A stretch of 64,000 nucleotides of DNA, from positions 372,001 through 436,000 of the forward strand of contig NZ_JAEHOH010000001.1 in NCBI RefSeq assembly GCF_016522505.1. The letters are read 5' to 3'. How positions within the stretch are numbered: the first letter of the stretch is position 1; each line of letters starts with the position of its first letter. The notes under the pieces were generated by a model. It saw only the letters and a program-made list of their open reading frames with translations. It had not been told where the DNA came from and made no database searches. Positions 54,515 to 64,000 of the stretch are shown here, piece by piece. A program made the position numbers and the translations under genes. Source of the stretch: Leucobacter chromiisoli. Lineage in GTDB: Bacteria > Actinomycetota > Actinomycetes > Actinomycetales > Microbacteriaceae.

Positions 54515-57229
54515 ATGGGACGCGCACAGCAGCAGGGCGCGCCGACTTGGGAGAAGGCGGCGGCGGATCCCGCGCGCCACTACGGGGCTCGATCCGCTCC
54601 CGAGCGGGTGGAGCGCGTGATCTCGGCGATCCTCGAGCCGGGCAGCACGGTGCTGCTGCTGGGCGAATCGGGGAACGGGAAGTCCCGCCTCGCGGAAGAG
54701 GCGGCGTACGGGCTCGCGGACCGCCTCGGAGAGCCGACCGCGGTGACCATCATGTCGCCGCCCCCGCCGGAGACGAGCGGCATCGCGACGGTGTTCGGCT
54801 TCCACTTCCCGCAGATCTTCGGCGCGGCGGAGACGGGCGGCGTCGACGCCGCCGAGACCGGGGAGGGGTTCGAGGTGCGGGATCCCGCCGCGCTCGCCGC
54901 ACGCCTGGTCGATGTGATCGTGGCCTCCGCGGAGGGCAGGGAGCCCGTGATCGTCGCCCCCGCCGTCGACGAGTATCCGCCTCTGAGCGCCTACCTGCTC
55001 GACGCCCTCGTCCGATCCCGACGGGCCCGGGTCATCGCGACGGCCAGGAACCTCAGCCGGGCCGCCGACCGCATCACGCAGGGCCCCAGGGTGCAGCGGA
55101 TCGTCGTCGAGCCCCTGAGCCCGGCGGAGAGCGGCAGGTATCTCGCCGAGCTGCTCGGCGGCGAACTCATCGAGGAGAGCACGCTCCGCCGCTGGCACGC
55201 GGCGACCGGAGGCAACGCCTACGCGCTGAGCGTGCTCGCCCTCACCCTCGAGCGGCGGGGGAGGCTCCAGCGCAGCAGGGGCGTGATCTGGGCGGATCCG
55301 GGGGACGACGACGTGCCGGAGGAGCTCGCGGCGCTGGTCGAGGAGGGGTGCAGCGAGGCGGAACTGCGCACGCTCGAGGTGCTCGCCCAGGCGGAGCCGC
55401 TGTTCGAGACCGCCCTGCTGCGGGAGCTCGACGCCCAGAGCATCGCCTCCCTGCTCGACCGGGGGATGATCGTCTCGCGGATGCGCCCCACCGGCGAGAT
55501 CGCCCTGCAGAGCGCGCACCCCCTGATGGCGGCGGCCCTGCGGGTCCGCATGCCGCCCGCGCGGCGAGCCGACATCAGCGACGCGCTCTTCCGCGCCCTC
55601 GACGCCGATCGCGGCACCGTCGACCCCACGGGCCGTCCGCAGCTGCTGCTGCGCATGGTCGCGCTCGGTCTCGACTCCGGTCGCGCCCTGTCGCTGCACT
55701 GGCTCTGGACGGCCTTCGAGATCCTGAGCCGGGGCGGCGATCCGCGCCTCATCCTCCGGATCGTCCTCGAGATCGCCGCGCATCCCGAGGCTGACGCGGG
55801 CAGGGCGGGCATCGCGGCGCTGCACGCCGGTCGCATCTCCCGCCTGCTCGGAGACCGCGTCAGCCTGCTCCGCGCGAGCGCGCTGATCCGGAACGTCCTC
55901 TCCGAGGCTCCCCCTCCGGGCTCCGCGGAGGCCGGGCCGGGCGCGCTGGACGACGCCACGAGCATGACCGAGCCGCTCTGGGCGAGCCTGCACCTCTTCC
56001 TCATCGAGGGTGCGCTGCGGGAGCATCGCGCCGCAGCCGCCTTCGCCGAGCTCGACCGGGTCGAGGCGACGCTGCAGCAGCCGATCGCCGTGGAGATGCT
56101 GCGCAGCGCGCGGGTGCTGATGCTCGCCTACACGGGCCAGCTGCGAGCCGCGGCGGAGCACTGTCCCGATCCCGGCATCACGACCGAGCTCGGCATCGAG
56201 TGGGCGCGATCGCCGGCCCGCGCGGTCTCCGCGCTGCTGCTGCAGCAGCGGGGCAGGATCCGGGAGGGGGTGCTCAGCGCCGAGCAGGCTCGCGCCCTGG
56301 CCGCGCTCGGCGAGCGCCCGCGCGACGACATGGCCGAGCTGCAGGGCATCTGCTGGTTCCTCGCCTACTGGGCGAGCGGAAGCACGGGCGCCGGGCGCCA
56401 CATCCTGCAGGAGATGGAGCAGCGCGCGACCGCCGACGTGCACGCCGAAGCGCACTACACGGGCCTCGTCGAGATCGGGGAGGTGCTGTTCTCGCTGCAG
56501 GAGGGGAGATGGCGGAGAACCGCTCAGCGCGCCGAGCGGGTGCTGGCGCGGCTGCGCGAGCGCGACCTGTACGGCGCCGCCCCGCTCGCCCACGCCGCTC
56601 TCGCCCTCGCCCTCGCCGCGCTCGGGGAGCGCGATGCGGCGGCCCGCGCGATCCGCGCCGCCGAGATCCCCATGCCGGGCATCGCGCAGGCCGCCGGCGG
56701 CCACCTGCGCAGGCTGGTGCTCTCGGCGCGCCAGTGGATCCGGGATCCGGACACCGTCGAGCACGCCCGCGAGGCGGTCGAGTGGGCCGCGAACGAGGGT
56801 CTCGAGCTCTCCGAGCTGCGGGCCCTGCACGTCTGGGTCACCGAGGATCCCCGCTCCGCCGCCGACCATCTGCCGCGCGTGGAGGAGCTCGCCGCCGAGA
56901 GCGACTCGCCCGTCGCCGCAGCGCTCCTGACCCACGTCTCCCGGTTGGTGCGGCAGCCCGAGGGGCCCGTCTGGGAGGGCGCCGACGTGCGGGTGCTCGC
57001 CGAGCTCGGGGTCTGGCCGCCGCCGCCCGTCGCCCCCGAGCTCTCGGCCCGCGAGCGGGAGATCGCCCTGCTCGTCTCGCTCGGCTACTCGAACCGCGCG
57101 GTCGCCGAGCGCTTCCACCTCTCGCCGCGCACCGTCGAGGCCCACATCGCGCACGCCTTCACGAAGCTCGGCGTGACGAGCCGGGAGGAGCTCCGGCTCT
57201 GGTTCGCGCGGGAGCGCGAGGGCGGCTGA
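54515..57229 (+). CDS. LAL-type LuxR-family regulator with ATPase domain
   Basis: A 904-residue regulator. Residues about 25-230 form a STAND-like ATPase with Walker A LLLGESGNGKS (Gly50-Ser57) and an acidic Walker B-like stretch (VIVAPAVDEYPP). The middle is helical and repeat-like, probably TPR-type. The C-terminus is a LuxR helix-turn-helix (LSAREREIALLVSLGYSNRAVAERFHLSPRTVEAHIAHAFTKLGV, about residues 848-892). Such proteins activate genes after sensing a ligand or partner protein. The targets are unknown; the two surface-gene boxes at 18.8 and 35.1 kb would suit a LuxR-type activator, but nothing here proves this link. Confidence 0.9.
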   Translation: MGRAQQQGAPTWEKAAADPARHYGARSAPERVERVISAILEPGSTVLLLGESGNGKSRLAEEAAYGLADRLGEPTAVTIMSPPPPETSGIATVFGFHFPQIFGAAETGGVDAAETGEGFEVRDPAALAARLVDVIVASAEGREPVIVAPAVDEYPPLSAYLLDALVRSRRARVIATARNLSRAADRITQGPRVQRIVVEPLSPAESGRYLAELLGGELIEESTLRRWHAATGGNAYALSVLALTLERRGRLQRSRGVIWADPGDDDVPEELAALVEEGCSEAELRTLEVLAQAEPLFETALLRELDAQSIASLLDRGMIVSRMRPTGEIALQSAHPLMAAALRVRMPPARRADISDALFRALDADRGTVDPTGRPQLLLRMVALGLDSGRALSLHWLWTAFEILSRGGDPRLILRIVLEIAAHPEADAGRAGIAALHAGRISRLLGDRVSLLRASALIRNVLSEAPPPGSAEAGPGALDDATSMTEPLWASLHLFLIEGALREHRAAAAFAELDRVEATLQQPIAVEMLRSARVLMLAYTGQLRAAAEHCPDPGITTELGIEWARSPARAVSALLLQQRGRIREGVLSAEQARALAALGERPRDDMAELQGICWFLAYWASGSTGAGRHILQEMEQRATADVHAEAHYTGLVEIGEVLFSLQEGRWRRTAQRAERVLARLRERDLYGAAPLAHAALALALAALGERDAAARAIRAAEIPMPGIAQAAGGHLRRLVLSARQWIRDPDTVEHAREAVEWAANEGLELSELRALHVWVTEDPRSAADHLPRVEELAAESDSPVAAALLTHVSRLVRQPEGPVWEGADVRVLAELGVWPPPPVAPELSAREREIALLVSLGYSNRAVAERFHLSPRTVEAHIAHAFTKLGVTSREELRLWFAREREGG

Positions 57230-57232
57230 TCG

Positions 57233-57280
57233 GGCGCACCCGTCTCCGGCAGGCTCGGCTCGCCCGGAGACAGGTGCGCC
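57233..57280. terminator. Bidirectional terminator hairpin between LuxR gene and ppa
   Basis: A 17-bp stem with one mismatch (GGCGCACC-C-GTCTCCGG and its complement) around a 14-nt loop, placed 3 nt after the LuxR-family stop and between convergent genes. No U tract is visible. Confidence 0.65.
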
Positions 57281-57285
57281 AGGCG

Positions 57286-57318
57286 CGCCTCAGTGCTCGT
57301 CCGCGAGGCGCTGCTGCC
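57286..57318 (-). repeat. Partial duplicate of the 3' end of ppa
   Basis: This 33-nt stretch matches 57350-57382, the ppa 3' end including its stop codon, at nearly all positions, offset by 64 bp. It would encode the same C-terminal residues (QRLADxH) followed by a stop. Confidence 0.6.
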
Positions 57319-57353
57319 TGCGAGGCACTCGTTCCTCGCGCCTCGCATCCGCC

Positions 57354-57845
57354 TCAGTGCTGGTCGGCGAGGCGCTGGCGCGCCTCGATGATGAGCTGCT
57401 CCGCGTCGGCGGCCGACCCCCACGCGTCGACCTTGACCCACTTGCCCGGCTCGAGATCCTTGTAGCGCTCGAAGAAGTGCTCGATCTCCTTGCGGGTGTA
57501 CTCGGGGATGTCCGCCACGTCCTGGATGTGCGACCAGCGCGGATCCTTGTGCTGCACCGCGATGACCTTGTCGTCGCCGCCGGCCTCGTCGCTCATCTTG
57601 AGCACGCCGACGGGGCGCACCTTCACGCCGACGCCGGGGAAGACGGGGTAGTCGAGCAGCACGAGCACGTCGAGCGGATCGCCGTCCTCGCCCAGGGTCT
57701 CCTCGAAGAAGCCGTAGTCGGCGGGGTAGACGAAGCCCGTGTAGAGCACGCGGTCGAGGTACACGCGGCCGGTCTCGTGGTCGACCTCGTACTTGTTGCG
57801 GCTCCCCTTCGGGATCTCGATGACGGCATCGAATGCGGCGGTCAT
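57354..57845 (-). CDS. ppa: Inorganic pyrophosphatase
   Basis: A 163-residue family I pyrophosphatase, which hydrolyses PPi to drive biosynthesis. Visible active-site segments are [39 protein letters not shown] (metal-binding acidic cluster) and [12 protein letters not shown]. The ATG at 57845 has AAGGAG 4 nt upstream. It is divergent from tilS, the standard actinobacterial arrangement. Its last codons are duplicated downstream. Confidence 0.96.
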   Translation of the reverse strand: MTAAFDAVIEIPKGSRNKYEVDHETGRVYLDRVLYTGFVYPADYGFFEETLGEDGDPLDVLVLLDYPVFPGVGVKVRPVGVLKMSDEAGGDDKVIAVQHKDPRWSHIQDVADIPEYTRKEIEHFFERYKDLEPGKWVKVDAWGSAADAEQLIIEARQRLADQH

Positions 57846-58017
57846 GCTGCTCCTTGAATTCGTGGATCGGTGATCGTGGATCGTGCAGGCGTCCCGTGGC
57901 TCGGGATCCCGTGCGAGCGCGGTGTCGCTGGCAGGCACCAGATTACCCGACGGGATCTCCGCGGCTCCCGGCTGCGGGCGGAGCGCCCGGTCGTGCCGGA
58001 GGAGGTACCGTGGGGAC

Positions 58018-59025
58018 GTGACCCGCCTCCCGCGCCTCAACCCCGCCGTCGCGCGCACCCGTCGCGCCGTGCGCGAGGCGCTCGCGGGCGCCGGCAGCGC
58101 ACCCGGGGCGGGGGAGGGGCTCGTGCTCGTCGCCCTCTCGGGTGGAGCCGACTCGCTCGCGCTCGCCGCAGCCGTGGCGTTCGAAGCGCCGAGGCTCGGC
58201 CTCGAAGCCGGGGCCGCGATCGTCGACCACGGGCTGCAACCCGACTCGGCCGGCGTCTCCGAGGAGGCGGCCGCCGCGGCGCGCGGCCTCGGCCTCGACC
58301 CCGTGACGGTCGAGCGCGTCAGCGTTCCCGGCAACAGCGAGGCCGGCCCCGAGGGGGCCGCGCGGGAGGCCAGGTACGCCGCCCTCGAAGGGGTGCGGTC
58401 GGGGCTCGGCGCTCGGCTGATCCTGACCGCGCACACCCGCGACGACCAGGCCGAGCAGGTGCTGCTCGCGCTGGCCCGCGGTTCGGGTGCGCGCAGCCTG
58501 GCGGGGATCCCGCGGCGGCGCGGCCCGATCCTGCGCCCCTTCCTGGAGCTCGACCGGTCGACCACCGAGGCGGCCTGCGCGGCGCAGGGGCTGAGCCCGT
58601 GGCGGGATCCGCACAACAGCGACGCCGGCTACGCGAGGGTGCGGGTGCGGGATCGGATCCTGCCCGTGCTCGAGGCCGAGCTGGGGCCCGGGATCGCGGC
58701 CGCGCTCGCCCGCACGGCCGAGCTCGCGCGGGAGGACGCCGAGGCCTTCGACGACATGGTCGCCGAGACGATCGAGGAGATCGTGGAGCCCGCGGAAGCC
58801 GGCATCGCCGTGTCGGTCGCAGCGCTCGCGGCGAATCCGGCCGCACTGCGGCACCGCCTCATCCGCGCCGTCGCCGCCGCGGAGTTCGGCTCGCACCTCA
58901 GCCGCGAGCACACCCTCGCGATCTCCGCCCTCGTCACCGACTGGCGGGGGCAGGGGCCGATCCACGTGCCGGGCATCTCGGTCGCCCGATCCGGCGGGCT
59001 CATCGTGTTCACCGCCCACCGCTGA
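58018..59025 (+). CDS. tilS: tRNA(Ile)-lysidine synthetase
   Basis: A 335-residue N-type ATP pyrophosphatase that converts the wobble cytidine of tRNA-Ile(CAU) to lysidine, so AUA is read as Ile. PP-loop SGGADS at residues 41-46, then [29 protein letters not shown] and [20 protein letters not shown]. The GTG start lies exactly 6 nt after TACCGT (leaderless). Essential in bacteria that use this tRNA. Confidence 0.93.
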   Translation: MTRLPRLNPAVARTRRAVREALAGAGSAPGAGEGLVLVALSGGADSLALAAAVAFEAPRLGLEAGAAIVDHGLQPDSAGVSEEAAAAARGLGLDPVTVERVSVPGNSEAGPEGAAREARYAALEGVRSGLGARLILTAHTRDDQAEQVLLALARGSGARSLAGIPRRRGPILRPFLELDRSTTEAACAAQGLSPWRDPHNSDAGYARVRVRDRILPVLEAELGPGIAAALARTAELAREDAEAFDDMVAETIEEIVEPAEAGIAVSVAALAANPAALRHRLIRAVAAAEFGSHLSREHTLAISALVTDWRGQGPIHVPGISVARSGGLIVFTAHR

Positions 59026-59080
59026 GCGGGTCGGGGCGGGGCCGGCCGGGAGCGGCCGGGGAACGCCGTACAGTAGAGGG

Positions 59081-59641
59081 ATGGACGCGAAACACCTGGG
59101 CGACGACCTCACCGTCGTGCTGCACACCGAGGCCGAACTGCACGCACGCCTGGCCGAGATGGCGCGCGAGATCGAAGCCGACTACGCCGAGGAGCCCCCG
59201 CTCCTCGTGGGCGTGCTGAAGGGCGCGGTCATGGTGATGGCCGACCTCGCGCGCGAGCTCCGCTTCCACGCGCAGATGGACTGGATGGCCGTCTCCTCCT
59301 ACGGAAAGGGGACGAAGTCGAGCGGCGTCGTGAAGATCCTGAAGGATCTCGACGCCGATCTGACGAACCGCGACGTGCTGATCGTCGAGGACATCATCGA
59401 CTCGGGCCTCACGCTCTCGTGGCTGAAGGAGAACCTCGCGAGCCGGGGCGCGCGCTCGGTGCGGATCTGCACCATGCTGCGCAAGCCGGAGGCGATGAAG
59501 GTGCAGCTCGACGTCGAGTACGTGGGCTACGACATCCCGGCCGACTTCGTCGTGGGCTACGGCCTCGACTACGCGGAGGACTACCGCAACCTGCGCGACG
59601 TCGCGATCCTCGCCCCCCACGTCTACGGCGGCGACGCGTAG
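59081..59641 (+). CDS. hpt: Hypoxanthine-guanine phosphoribosyltransferase
   Basis: A 186-residue purine salvage enzyme that joins hypoxanthine or guanine to PRPP. PRPP-binding loop [13 protein letters not shown], a [20 protein letters not shown]-terminal motif, flexible-loop [18 protein letters not shown] and base-binding [23 protein letters not shown] lies exactly 6 nt before the ATG (leaderless). Located between tilS and ftsH as in other actinobacteria. Confidence 0.95.
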   Translation: MDAKHLGDDLTVVLHTEAELHARLAEMAREIEADYAEEPPLLVGVLKGAVMVMADLARELRFHAQMDWMAVSSYGKGTKSSGVVKILKDLDADLTNRDVLIVEDIIDSGLTLSWLKENLASRGARSVRICTMLRKPEAMKVQLDVEYVGYDIPADFVVGYGLDYAEDYRNLRDVAILAPHVYGGDA

Positions 59642-59690
59642 GCGGGCGCGGGATCGAGGCGCGGGCCGGGCGCGGATTACGCCCCTGGCA

Positions 59691-59764
59691 TACACTCAGG
59701 GCCAAGCGGGGAGGCAGCTACTACTCTTACTGTGTCGGGGATCCGTCTCCGGATCAAAGCCCCG
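59691..59764 (+). promoter_or_regulatory. ftsH promoter and leader hairpin
   Basis: TACACT (59691-59696) is a good -10; the leader of about 85 nt contains a hairpin with inner stem GATCCG/CGGATC and an outer GGG/CCC pairing with a bulge (59736-59764), just upstream of the AAAGG ribosome site. Confidence 0.45.
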
Positions 59765-59786
59765 GCGCGTGCAGAAAGGCTCAGAC

Positions 59787-61958
59787 TTGGCTGAGAAGAC
59801 CTCGGAGAACACCTCGAAGACCAGGAAGCTGCTGCGCGGTCCGCTGCTCTACCTGATCCTGGCTCCGCTCATCGTGCTGCTGGGGTGGTCACTGCTGTCC
59901 GGCAGCGGTACGCGAGAGGTCTCGACCCAGGAGGGTCTCGAGATGCTCGCGAAGGAGCAGGTCAAGGCCGTCGAGATCATCGACGGCGATCAGCGCGTGA
60001 ACCTCGAGCTCACGAAGGTCGACAAGGAGCTCGCCACCGATCAGGTCTTCTTCTACTACGTCTCCCAGCGCGGCGACGATATCGTGCAGGCGGTCGCCGA
60101 CGCCGATCCCGAGGACGGCTTCACGGATCAGGTGCCGCAGCCGAACCCCATCTGGTCGCTGCTCAGCTTCCTCTTCCCGCTGCTGATCTTCGGCCTGCTG
60201 ATCTGGTGGGTGCTGTCGTCGATGTCGGCCGGCGGAGGCCGCGGCGTGATGCAGTTCGGCAAGAACAAGGCGAAGCTCGTCTCGAAGGAGACGCCGCAGG
60301 TCACCTTCGCCGACGTCGCCGGCGCCGACGAGGCCGTCGAGGAGCTGCACGAGATCAAGGACTTCCTGCAGGACGCGACGCGCTTCCAGGCGGTCGGGGC
60401 CCGGATCCCGAAGGGCGTGCTGCTCTACGGGCCGCCCGGAACCGGCAAGACCCTGCTCGCGCGCGCCGTCGCCGGCGAGGCCGGCGTGCCGTTCTACTCG
60501 ATCTCCGGTTCCGACTTCGTCGAGATGTTCGTCGGCGTGGGCGCGAGCCGGGTGCGCGACCTCTTCAAGGAGGCCAAGGCGAACTCGCCCGCGATCATCT
60601 TCGTCGACGAGATCGACGCCGTGGGCCAGCGGCGGGGCCAGGGCATGGGCGGCGGTCACGACGAGCGCGAGCAGACGCTGAACCAGCTGCTCGTCGAGAT
60701 GGACGGCTTCGACCCGAAGACCAACGTGATCATGATCGCGGCGACCAACCGGCCCGACATGCTGGATCCCGCCCTTCTGCGCCCCGGCCGCTTCGACCGC
60801 CAGATCGGCGTCGACGCCCCCGACATGCCCGGTCGGCGCAAGATCCTCGAGGTGCACGCGAAGGGCAAGCCGCTCTCGCAGAACGTCGATCTCGACGTCG
60901 TCGCCCGCAAGACCCCCGGCTTCTCGGGTGCGGACCTCGCGAACGTGCTGAACGAGGCCGCCCTGCTGACCGCCCGCTCCAACGCGCAGCTCATCGACAA
61001 CCGCGCCCTCGACGAGGCCATCGACCGGGTCATCGCCGGCCCGCAGCGACGCACCCGCGTCATGAAGGATCAGGAGAAGCTGATCACGGCCTACCACGAG
61101 GGCGGTCACGCCCTGGTGGCGGCGGCGCTGAACCACACCGACCCGGTGACGAAGATCACGATCCTGCCCCGTGGCCGCGCGCTCGGCTACACGATGGTGA
61201 TCCCGCTCGAGGACAAGTACTCGGTCACCCGCAACGAGCTGCAGGATCAGCTGGCCTACGCGCTCGGCGGTCGCGTCGCCGAGGAGCTGGTGTTCCACGA
61301 CCCGACCACGGGCGCCGGCAACGACATCGAGAAGGCGACGGGCACCGCCCGCAAGATGGTCACCGAGTACGGCATGTCGGCCTCCATCGGCCCGGTCAAG
61401 CTCGGCCAGGGCCAGCCGGGGGCGTTCCTCGGCGAGTTCGGGCAGAGCCGCGACTACTCCGAGGGGGTGGCGGTGTCGGTCGACGCCGAGGTGCGTGCGC
61501 TGCTGGAGCAGGCGCACGACGAGGCGTACGAGGTGCTCGTGAAGAACCGCGGGATCCTGGACCGCCTCGCCGCGGAGCTGCTCGAGAAGGAGACGCTCGA
61601 TCACAACCAGATCGCGGAGATCTTCCGCGACGTGGAGAAGCTGCCCGTGCGGCCGACCTGGCTCTCGAACACGGGCCGCCCGGTCTCGGACATCCCCCCG
61701 ATCGAGGTGCCGGCGGCGCTGCGCATGGACGATCGGCACGCGAGCGACGGCGACCCGGCCGGGAACGGCGAGACCGGCGGCGGCGAGCAGGGTACGCGGG
61801 ACGGTGAGCGCGACGGTGACGCCGGCGGTGCCGGGGACTCGGATCGTGCCGGCTCCGCCGATGAGCGGCGGAATCCGGGTGCGCCCGGAACCCTCGACGA
61901 GCCCGGTGCGCCGCCCCGCAATCTCGGCGTGCACGACGACGGCGACGCCGGGCGGTAG
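59787..61958 (+). CDS. ftsH: ATP-dependent zinc metalloprotease FtsH
   Basis: About 723 residues, membrane-bound AAA+ protease that degrades misfolded membrane proteins and regulatory proteins. Two N-terminal helices (about 20-40 and about 115-140), Walker A GPPGTGKT, Walker B IIFVDEID, second-region [13 protein letters not shown], and zinc site HEGGH. The C-terminal ~95 residues are a disordered Gly/Asp/Arg/Glu tail. The TTG start at 59787 is preferred because AAAGG lies 7 nt upstream; a GTG 18 nt earlier has no ribosome site. Followed after 6 nt by folE. Confidence 0.96.
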   Translation: MAEKTSENTSKTRKLLRGPLLYLILAPLIVLLGWSLLSGSGTREVSTQEGLEMLAKEQVKAVEIIDGDQRVNLELTKVDKELATDQVFFYYVSQRGDDIVQAVADADPEDGFTDQVPQPNPIWSLLSFLFPLLIFGLLIWWVLSSMSAGGGRGVMQFGKNKAKLVSKETPQVTFADVAGADEAVEELHEIKDFLQDATRFQAVGARIPKGVLLYGPPGTGKTLLARAVAGEAGVPFYSISGSDFVEMFVGVGASRVRDLFKEAKANSPAIIFVDEIDAVGQRRGQGMGGGHDEREQTLNQLLVEMDGFDPKTNVIMIAATNRPDMLDPALLRPGRFDRQIGVDAPDMPGRRKILEVHAKGKPLSQNVDLDVVARKTPGFSGADLANVLNEAALLTARSNAQLIDNRALDEAIDRVIAGPQRRTRVMKDQEKLITAYHEGGHALVAAALNHTDPVTKITILPRGRALGYTMVIPLEDKYSVTRNELQDQLAYALGGRVAEELVFHDPTTGAGNDIEKATGTARKMVTEYGMSASIGPVKLGQGQPGAFLGEFGQSRDYSEGVAVSVDAEVRALLEQAHDEAYEVLVKNRGILDRLAAELLEKETLDHNQIAEIFRDVEKLPVRPTWLSNTGRPVSDIPPIEVPAALRMDDRHASDGDPAGNGETGGGEQGTRDGERDGDAGGAGDSDRAGSADERRNPGAPGTLDEPGAPPRNLGVHDDGDAGR

Positions 61959-61964
61959 CGCGGC

Positions 61965-62540
61965 ATGGCCGAGAACGTGGATCGCGAGCGGGTCGCCGCG
62001 GCGGTGCGCGAGCTGCTGAGCGCGATCGGCGTCGACCCCGACAGCCCCGAGCTCGCGCAGACGCCGGCCCGCGTCGCCGAGGCCTACGCCGAGTTCTTCT
62101 CGGGGGTGGGGCAGGATCCCGCCGTGCATCTCGCAGACGCCGTGCCCGTCGGGTCGGACACGGGCGAGCTGGTGCTGCTGCGTGACATCGCGCTGCGGTC
62201 GGTGTGCGAGCACCATCTGCTCCCCTTCCGCGGCCGGGCGCACATCGCCTACCGCCCGGGCGCCCGGGTCGTGGGGCTGAGCGCGCTGCCCAGAGTGGTG
62301 GACGCGCTCGCCGCTCGGCCCCAGGTGCAGGAGCGCCTCGGCGAGCAGATCGCGCAGACCATCGAGGACGCGCTCGCGCCGGAGGGGGTGCTCGTGGTGC
62401 TCGAGGCGAGCCACGGGTGCGTGACCGATCGCGGGGTGCAGCAGCGGGAGGCGCTCACCGTGACGGTCGCCTCCCGCGGCGCGCTCGCGAACCCGGCCGA
62501 GCGGGCCGAGGTGATGGCCCTGATCGGTGCCGCGCAGTGA
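61965..62540 (+). CDS. folE: GTP cyclohydrolase I
   Basis: A 191-residue enzyme converting GTP to dihydroneopterin triphosphate, the first step of folate synthesis. Zinc/active-site segment SVCEHHLLPFRGRAHIAYRPG, then GLSALPRVVDALAARPQVQERLGEQIA, and a C-terminal Cys in HGCVTDRGV. First folate gene of the cluster; its stop overlaps the folP start. Confidence 0.95.
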   Translation: MAENVDRERVAAAVRELLSAIGVDPDSPELAQTPARVAEAYAEFFSGVGQDPAVHLADAVPVGSDTGELVLLRDIALRSVCEHHLLPFRGRAHIAYRPGARVVGLSALPRVVDALAARPQVQERLGEQIAQTIEDALAPEGVLVVLEASHGCVTDRGVQQREALTVTVASRGALANPAERAEVMALIGAAQ

Positions 62541-63415
62541 CGCTCGTGATGGGCGTGCTCAACGTCACGCCCGACTCGTTCAGCGACGGCGGGCGGTTCG
62601 AGAGCGCGGCGGCGGCCGTGAGGCGCGGACGGGAGCTCTTCGCGCTGGGCGCCGACATCGTCGACGTCGGCGGAGAGTCGACACGGCCCGGAGCGGTCGC
62701 CGTTCCCCTCGAGGAGGAGCTGCGGCGCGTGACGCCCGTCATCGGCGAGCTCGCCGCCGAGGGCCGGCGCATCTCGATCGACACGATCCACGCCGCGACG
62801 GCGCGTGCGGCCGTCGCAGCCGGCGCCGCGATCGTCAACGACGTCTCGGGCGGCACCCACGACCCCGCGATGCTCGATGCGGCGGCGTGGGCGAGCGCCG
62901 AACACGGTGCGACCTTCGCGATCGGCCACTGGCGCGGAGTGCCGGATCCCGGCCACCGCCGGTCCGACTACGCGGACGTCGTGGTCGAGGTGCGCGACGC
63001 CCTCGCCGTCCAGGCGGAGGCCGCGATCGGGGCCGGCGTCGATCCCGGGCGCATCGTGCTCGATCCGGGCCTCGGCTTCGACAAGACGGGCGCGCAGTGC
63101 TGGCAGCTGCTCGCCCGTCTCGGCGAGCTGCTCGAGCTCGGCTACCCGGTGCTCGTCGGCGCCTCGCGCAAGCGCATGATCGCGGAGGCGCTGGCCTCGG
63201 CGGGCGGCGACGGATCCGCGTCGACGCCCGCCGAGCGCGATCTCGCGACCTCGGTGGTGAGCGCCCTGGCGGCCAGGGCCGGCGCGTGGGGGGTGCGCGT
63301 CCACGACGTCGCGGGCAGCGTCCAGGCACTGGCCGTCGCGGCGGCTTGGTCGGCGGGTGGCCGACAGGTAGCCTCGGAGACGGAGGCGACGACCGAGGCC
63401 GGAGGTGCGGAATGA
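62537..63415 (+). CDS. folP: Dihydropteroate synthase
   Basis: A 292-residue TIM-barrel enzyme, the sulfonamide target, which joins p-aminobenzoate to the pterin. Motifs: MGVLNVTPDSFSDGG, DIVDVGGESTRPGA, ISIDTIHAATA, AIVNDVSGG, LDPGLGFDKTG and VGASRKRM. The GTG start overlaps the folE stop (GTGA). The C-terminal tail beyond about 270 is low-complexity. Confidence 0.95.
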   Translation: MTLVMGVLNVTPDSFSDGGRFESAAAAVRRGRELFALGADIVDVGGESTRPGAVAVPLEEELRRVTPVIGELAAEGRRISIDTIHAATARAAVAAGAAIVNDVSGGTHDPAMLDAAAWASAEHGATFAIGHWRGVPDPGHRRSDYADVVVEVRDALAVQAEAAIGAGVDPGRIVLDPGLGFDKTGAQCWQLLARLGELLELGYPVLVGASRKRMIAEALASAGGDGSASTPAERDLATSVVSALAARAGAWGVRVHDVAGSVQALAVAAAWSAGGRQVASETEATTEAGGAE

Positions 63416-63810
63416 GCGCGCGCGCAGAGGATCCCGCTGCGGACCGGATCACCCTGACCGGGCTCGAGGTGTTCGCGCACCACGGCGTCTTCGACTTCGA
63501 GCGCGAGCGGGGGCAGCGCTTCCTCGTCGACGCTGAGCTGACCGTCGATCTGCGCGCCGCCGCGTCCGGCGACTCGCTCGAGCGGACGGTGCACTACGGC
63601 GAGCTGGCGGAGGCGATCGTGCGCGCCGTCTCCGAGGACCCCGTCGACCTCATCGAGACCGTGGCCGAGCGCGTCGCCGGCGTGGCCCTGGGCTTCGCCG
63701 GGGTGCAGGCCGCCAGGATCACCGTGCACAAGCCCGACGCGCCGATCGCGGCGACCTTCCGGGACGTGTCGGTGACGGTCGTCAGGCGGGCAGGGGAGAC
63801 GGCGGGATGA
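63412..63810 (+). CDS. folB: Dihydroneopterin aldolase
   Basis: A 132-residue enzyme cleaving dihydroneopterin to hydroxymethyl-dihydropterin. LTGLEVFAHHGVFDFERERGQRFLVDAELTVDL is the family N-terminus, with DLIETVAERVA in the middle and VHKPDAPIAATFRDVSVTV near the end. ATGA overlap with folP and with folK. Confidence 0.95.
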   Translation: MSARAEDPAADRITLTGLEVFAHHGVFDFERERGQRFLVDAELTVDLRAAASGDSLERTVHYGELAEAIVRAVSEDPVDLIETVAERVAGVALGFAGVQAARITVHKPDAPIAATFRDVSVTVVRRAGETAG

Positions 63811-64000
63811 TCGCCCAGGTGGTGCCCGTGCTCTTCGCGTTCGGCGCGAATCTGGGGGATCGCGGCGAGACGATCCTGGCGGCGCAGGCCGAGCTGGCCG
63901 CCACGCCCGGAATCAGCGATCTGCGCGCCTCGCCGATGCGCGAAACCGTCGCGCTCACGCTGGAGGGTCCGGATCCCGACGCCCCGCGCTACCTCAACGC
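63807..64000 (+). CDS. folK: Hydroxymethyl-dihydropteridine pyrophosphokinase, 3' end outside window
   Basis: The first 64 codons are visible: a FolK N-terminus with VLFAFGANLGDRGETILAA. The ATG overlaps the folB stop (ATGA). The gene continues past position 64000, so length and active site cannot be checked. Confidence 0.88.
   Translation, partial: MIAQVVPVLFAFGANLGDRGETILAAQAELAATPGISDLRASPMRETVALTLEGPDPDAPRYLN

Noticed and set aside
53933-57154. A minus-strand open frame of about 1070 codons opposite the LuxR-family gene
   Set aside because: Antisense to a gene with clear ATPase and helix-turn-helix motifs; no domain can be read in it.
59889-62414. A minus-strand open frame of about 840 codons opposite ftsH and folE
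   Set aside because: Antisense to two conserved genes; composition is that of a shadow frame.

Overview
The window is a high-GC, densely packed actinobacterial chromosome segment, most like a Microbacteriaceae genome (a Leucobacter-like organism is my best guess; this rests on gene content and style, not on a search). Reasons: very high GC third positions, frequent GTG/TTG starts, many stop/start overlaps of the GTGA/ATGA type, actinobacterial families (DUF3027 beside a cold-shock protein, DUF2510, bacterial XPB with a helicase-associated partner, LAL-type LuxR, DtxR boxes), and the ppa / tilS-hpt-ftsH-folE-folP-folB-folK neighbourhood. No phage, transposase, CRISPR array or rRNA was seen.

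Layout. 1-2.9 kb: TetR regulator and an OmpR-type two-component pair. 2.9-12.2 kb: a minus-strand catabolic island with FMN-dependent lactate dehydrogenase (own promoter plus FadR-type operator), GntR regulator, FGGY sugar kinase, D-2-hydroxyacid dehydrogenase, a ribose-type ABC importer and a DeoR regulator. Phased 10-bp repeats sit in front of both the importer and the DeoR gene. 12.3-18.7 kb: XPB helicase, DUF2510 membrane protein, helicase-associated protein, cold-shock protein, DUF3027 protein. 18.8-24.5 kb: a sortase-assembled pilus operon (vWA tip protein, major pilin with YPKN motif, class C sortase). 24.5-29.0 kb: SerC, DtxR-family regulator, glutamate dehydrogenase, secreted NlpC/P60-like protein. 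29.1-34.9 kb: tRNA-Arg, AlkB-like oxygenase with an unknown partner, CYTH protein, amine-oxidase-like flavoprotein plus cupin, two fluoride channels. 35.1-37.7 kb: a sortase-anchored protein with two CHATG repeats, then tRNA-Glu, tRNA-Asp and tRNA-Phe. 38-41.9 kb: amino acid/amine permease, flavin monoamine oxidase, DUF4349 lipoprotein. 42-50.2 kb: an iron-siderophore operon with two DtxR-type boxes (siderophore-interacting reductase with an unusual C-terminal half, FecB/C/D/E importer, Fes-type esterase, LLM flavin monooxygenase), followed by an AraC regulator. 50.7-54.2 kb: VOC protein, OhrR-like MarR, EamA exporter, DUF4190-like protein, fatty acid desaturase. 54.5-64 kb: LAL LuxR regulator, pyrophosphatase, TilS, Hpt, FtsH and the folate operon, cut off within folK at the window end.

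The most notable structure is regulatory. Both cell-surface loci (18.8 kb and 35.4 kb) carry the same 24-nt box with a CGTAG-TTC-CTACG-type dyad, placed exactly 40 nt upstream of a TANNNT -10 hexamer, which suggests one shared activator for two sortase-substrate loci. Eleven genes show a TANNNT-like hexamer followed by exactly 6 nt and the start codon, the signature of leaderless transcription. DeoR, FadR-type GntR and DtxR operators can be read directly in front of their probable target genes.
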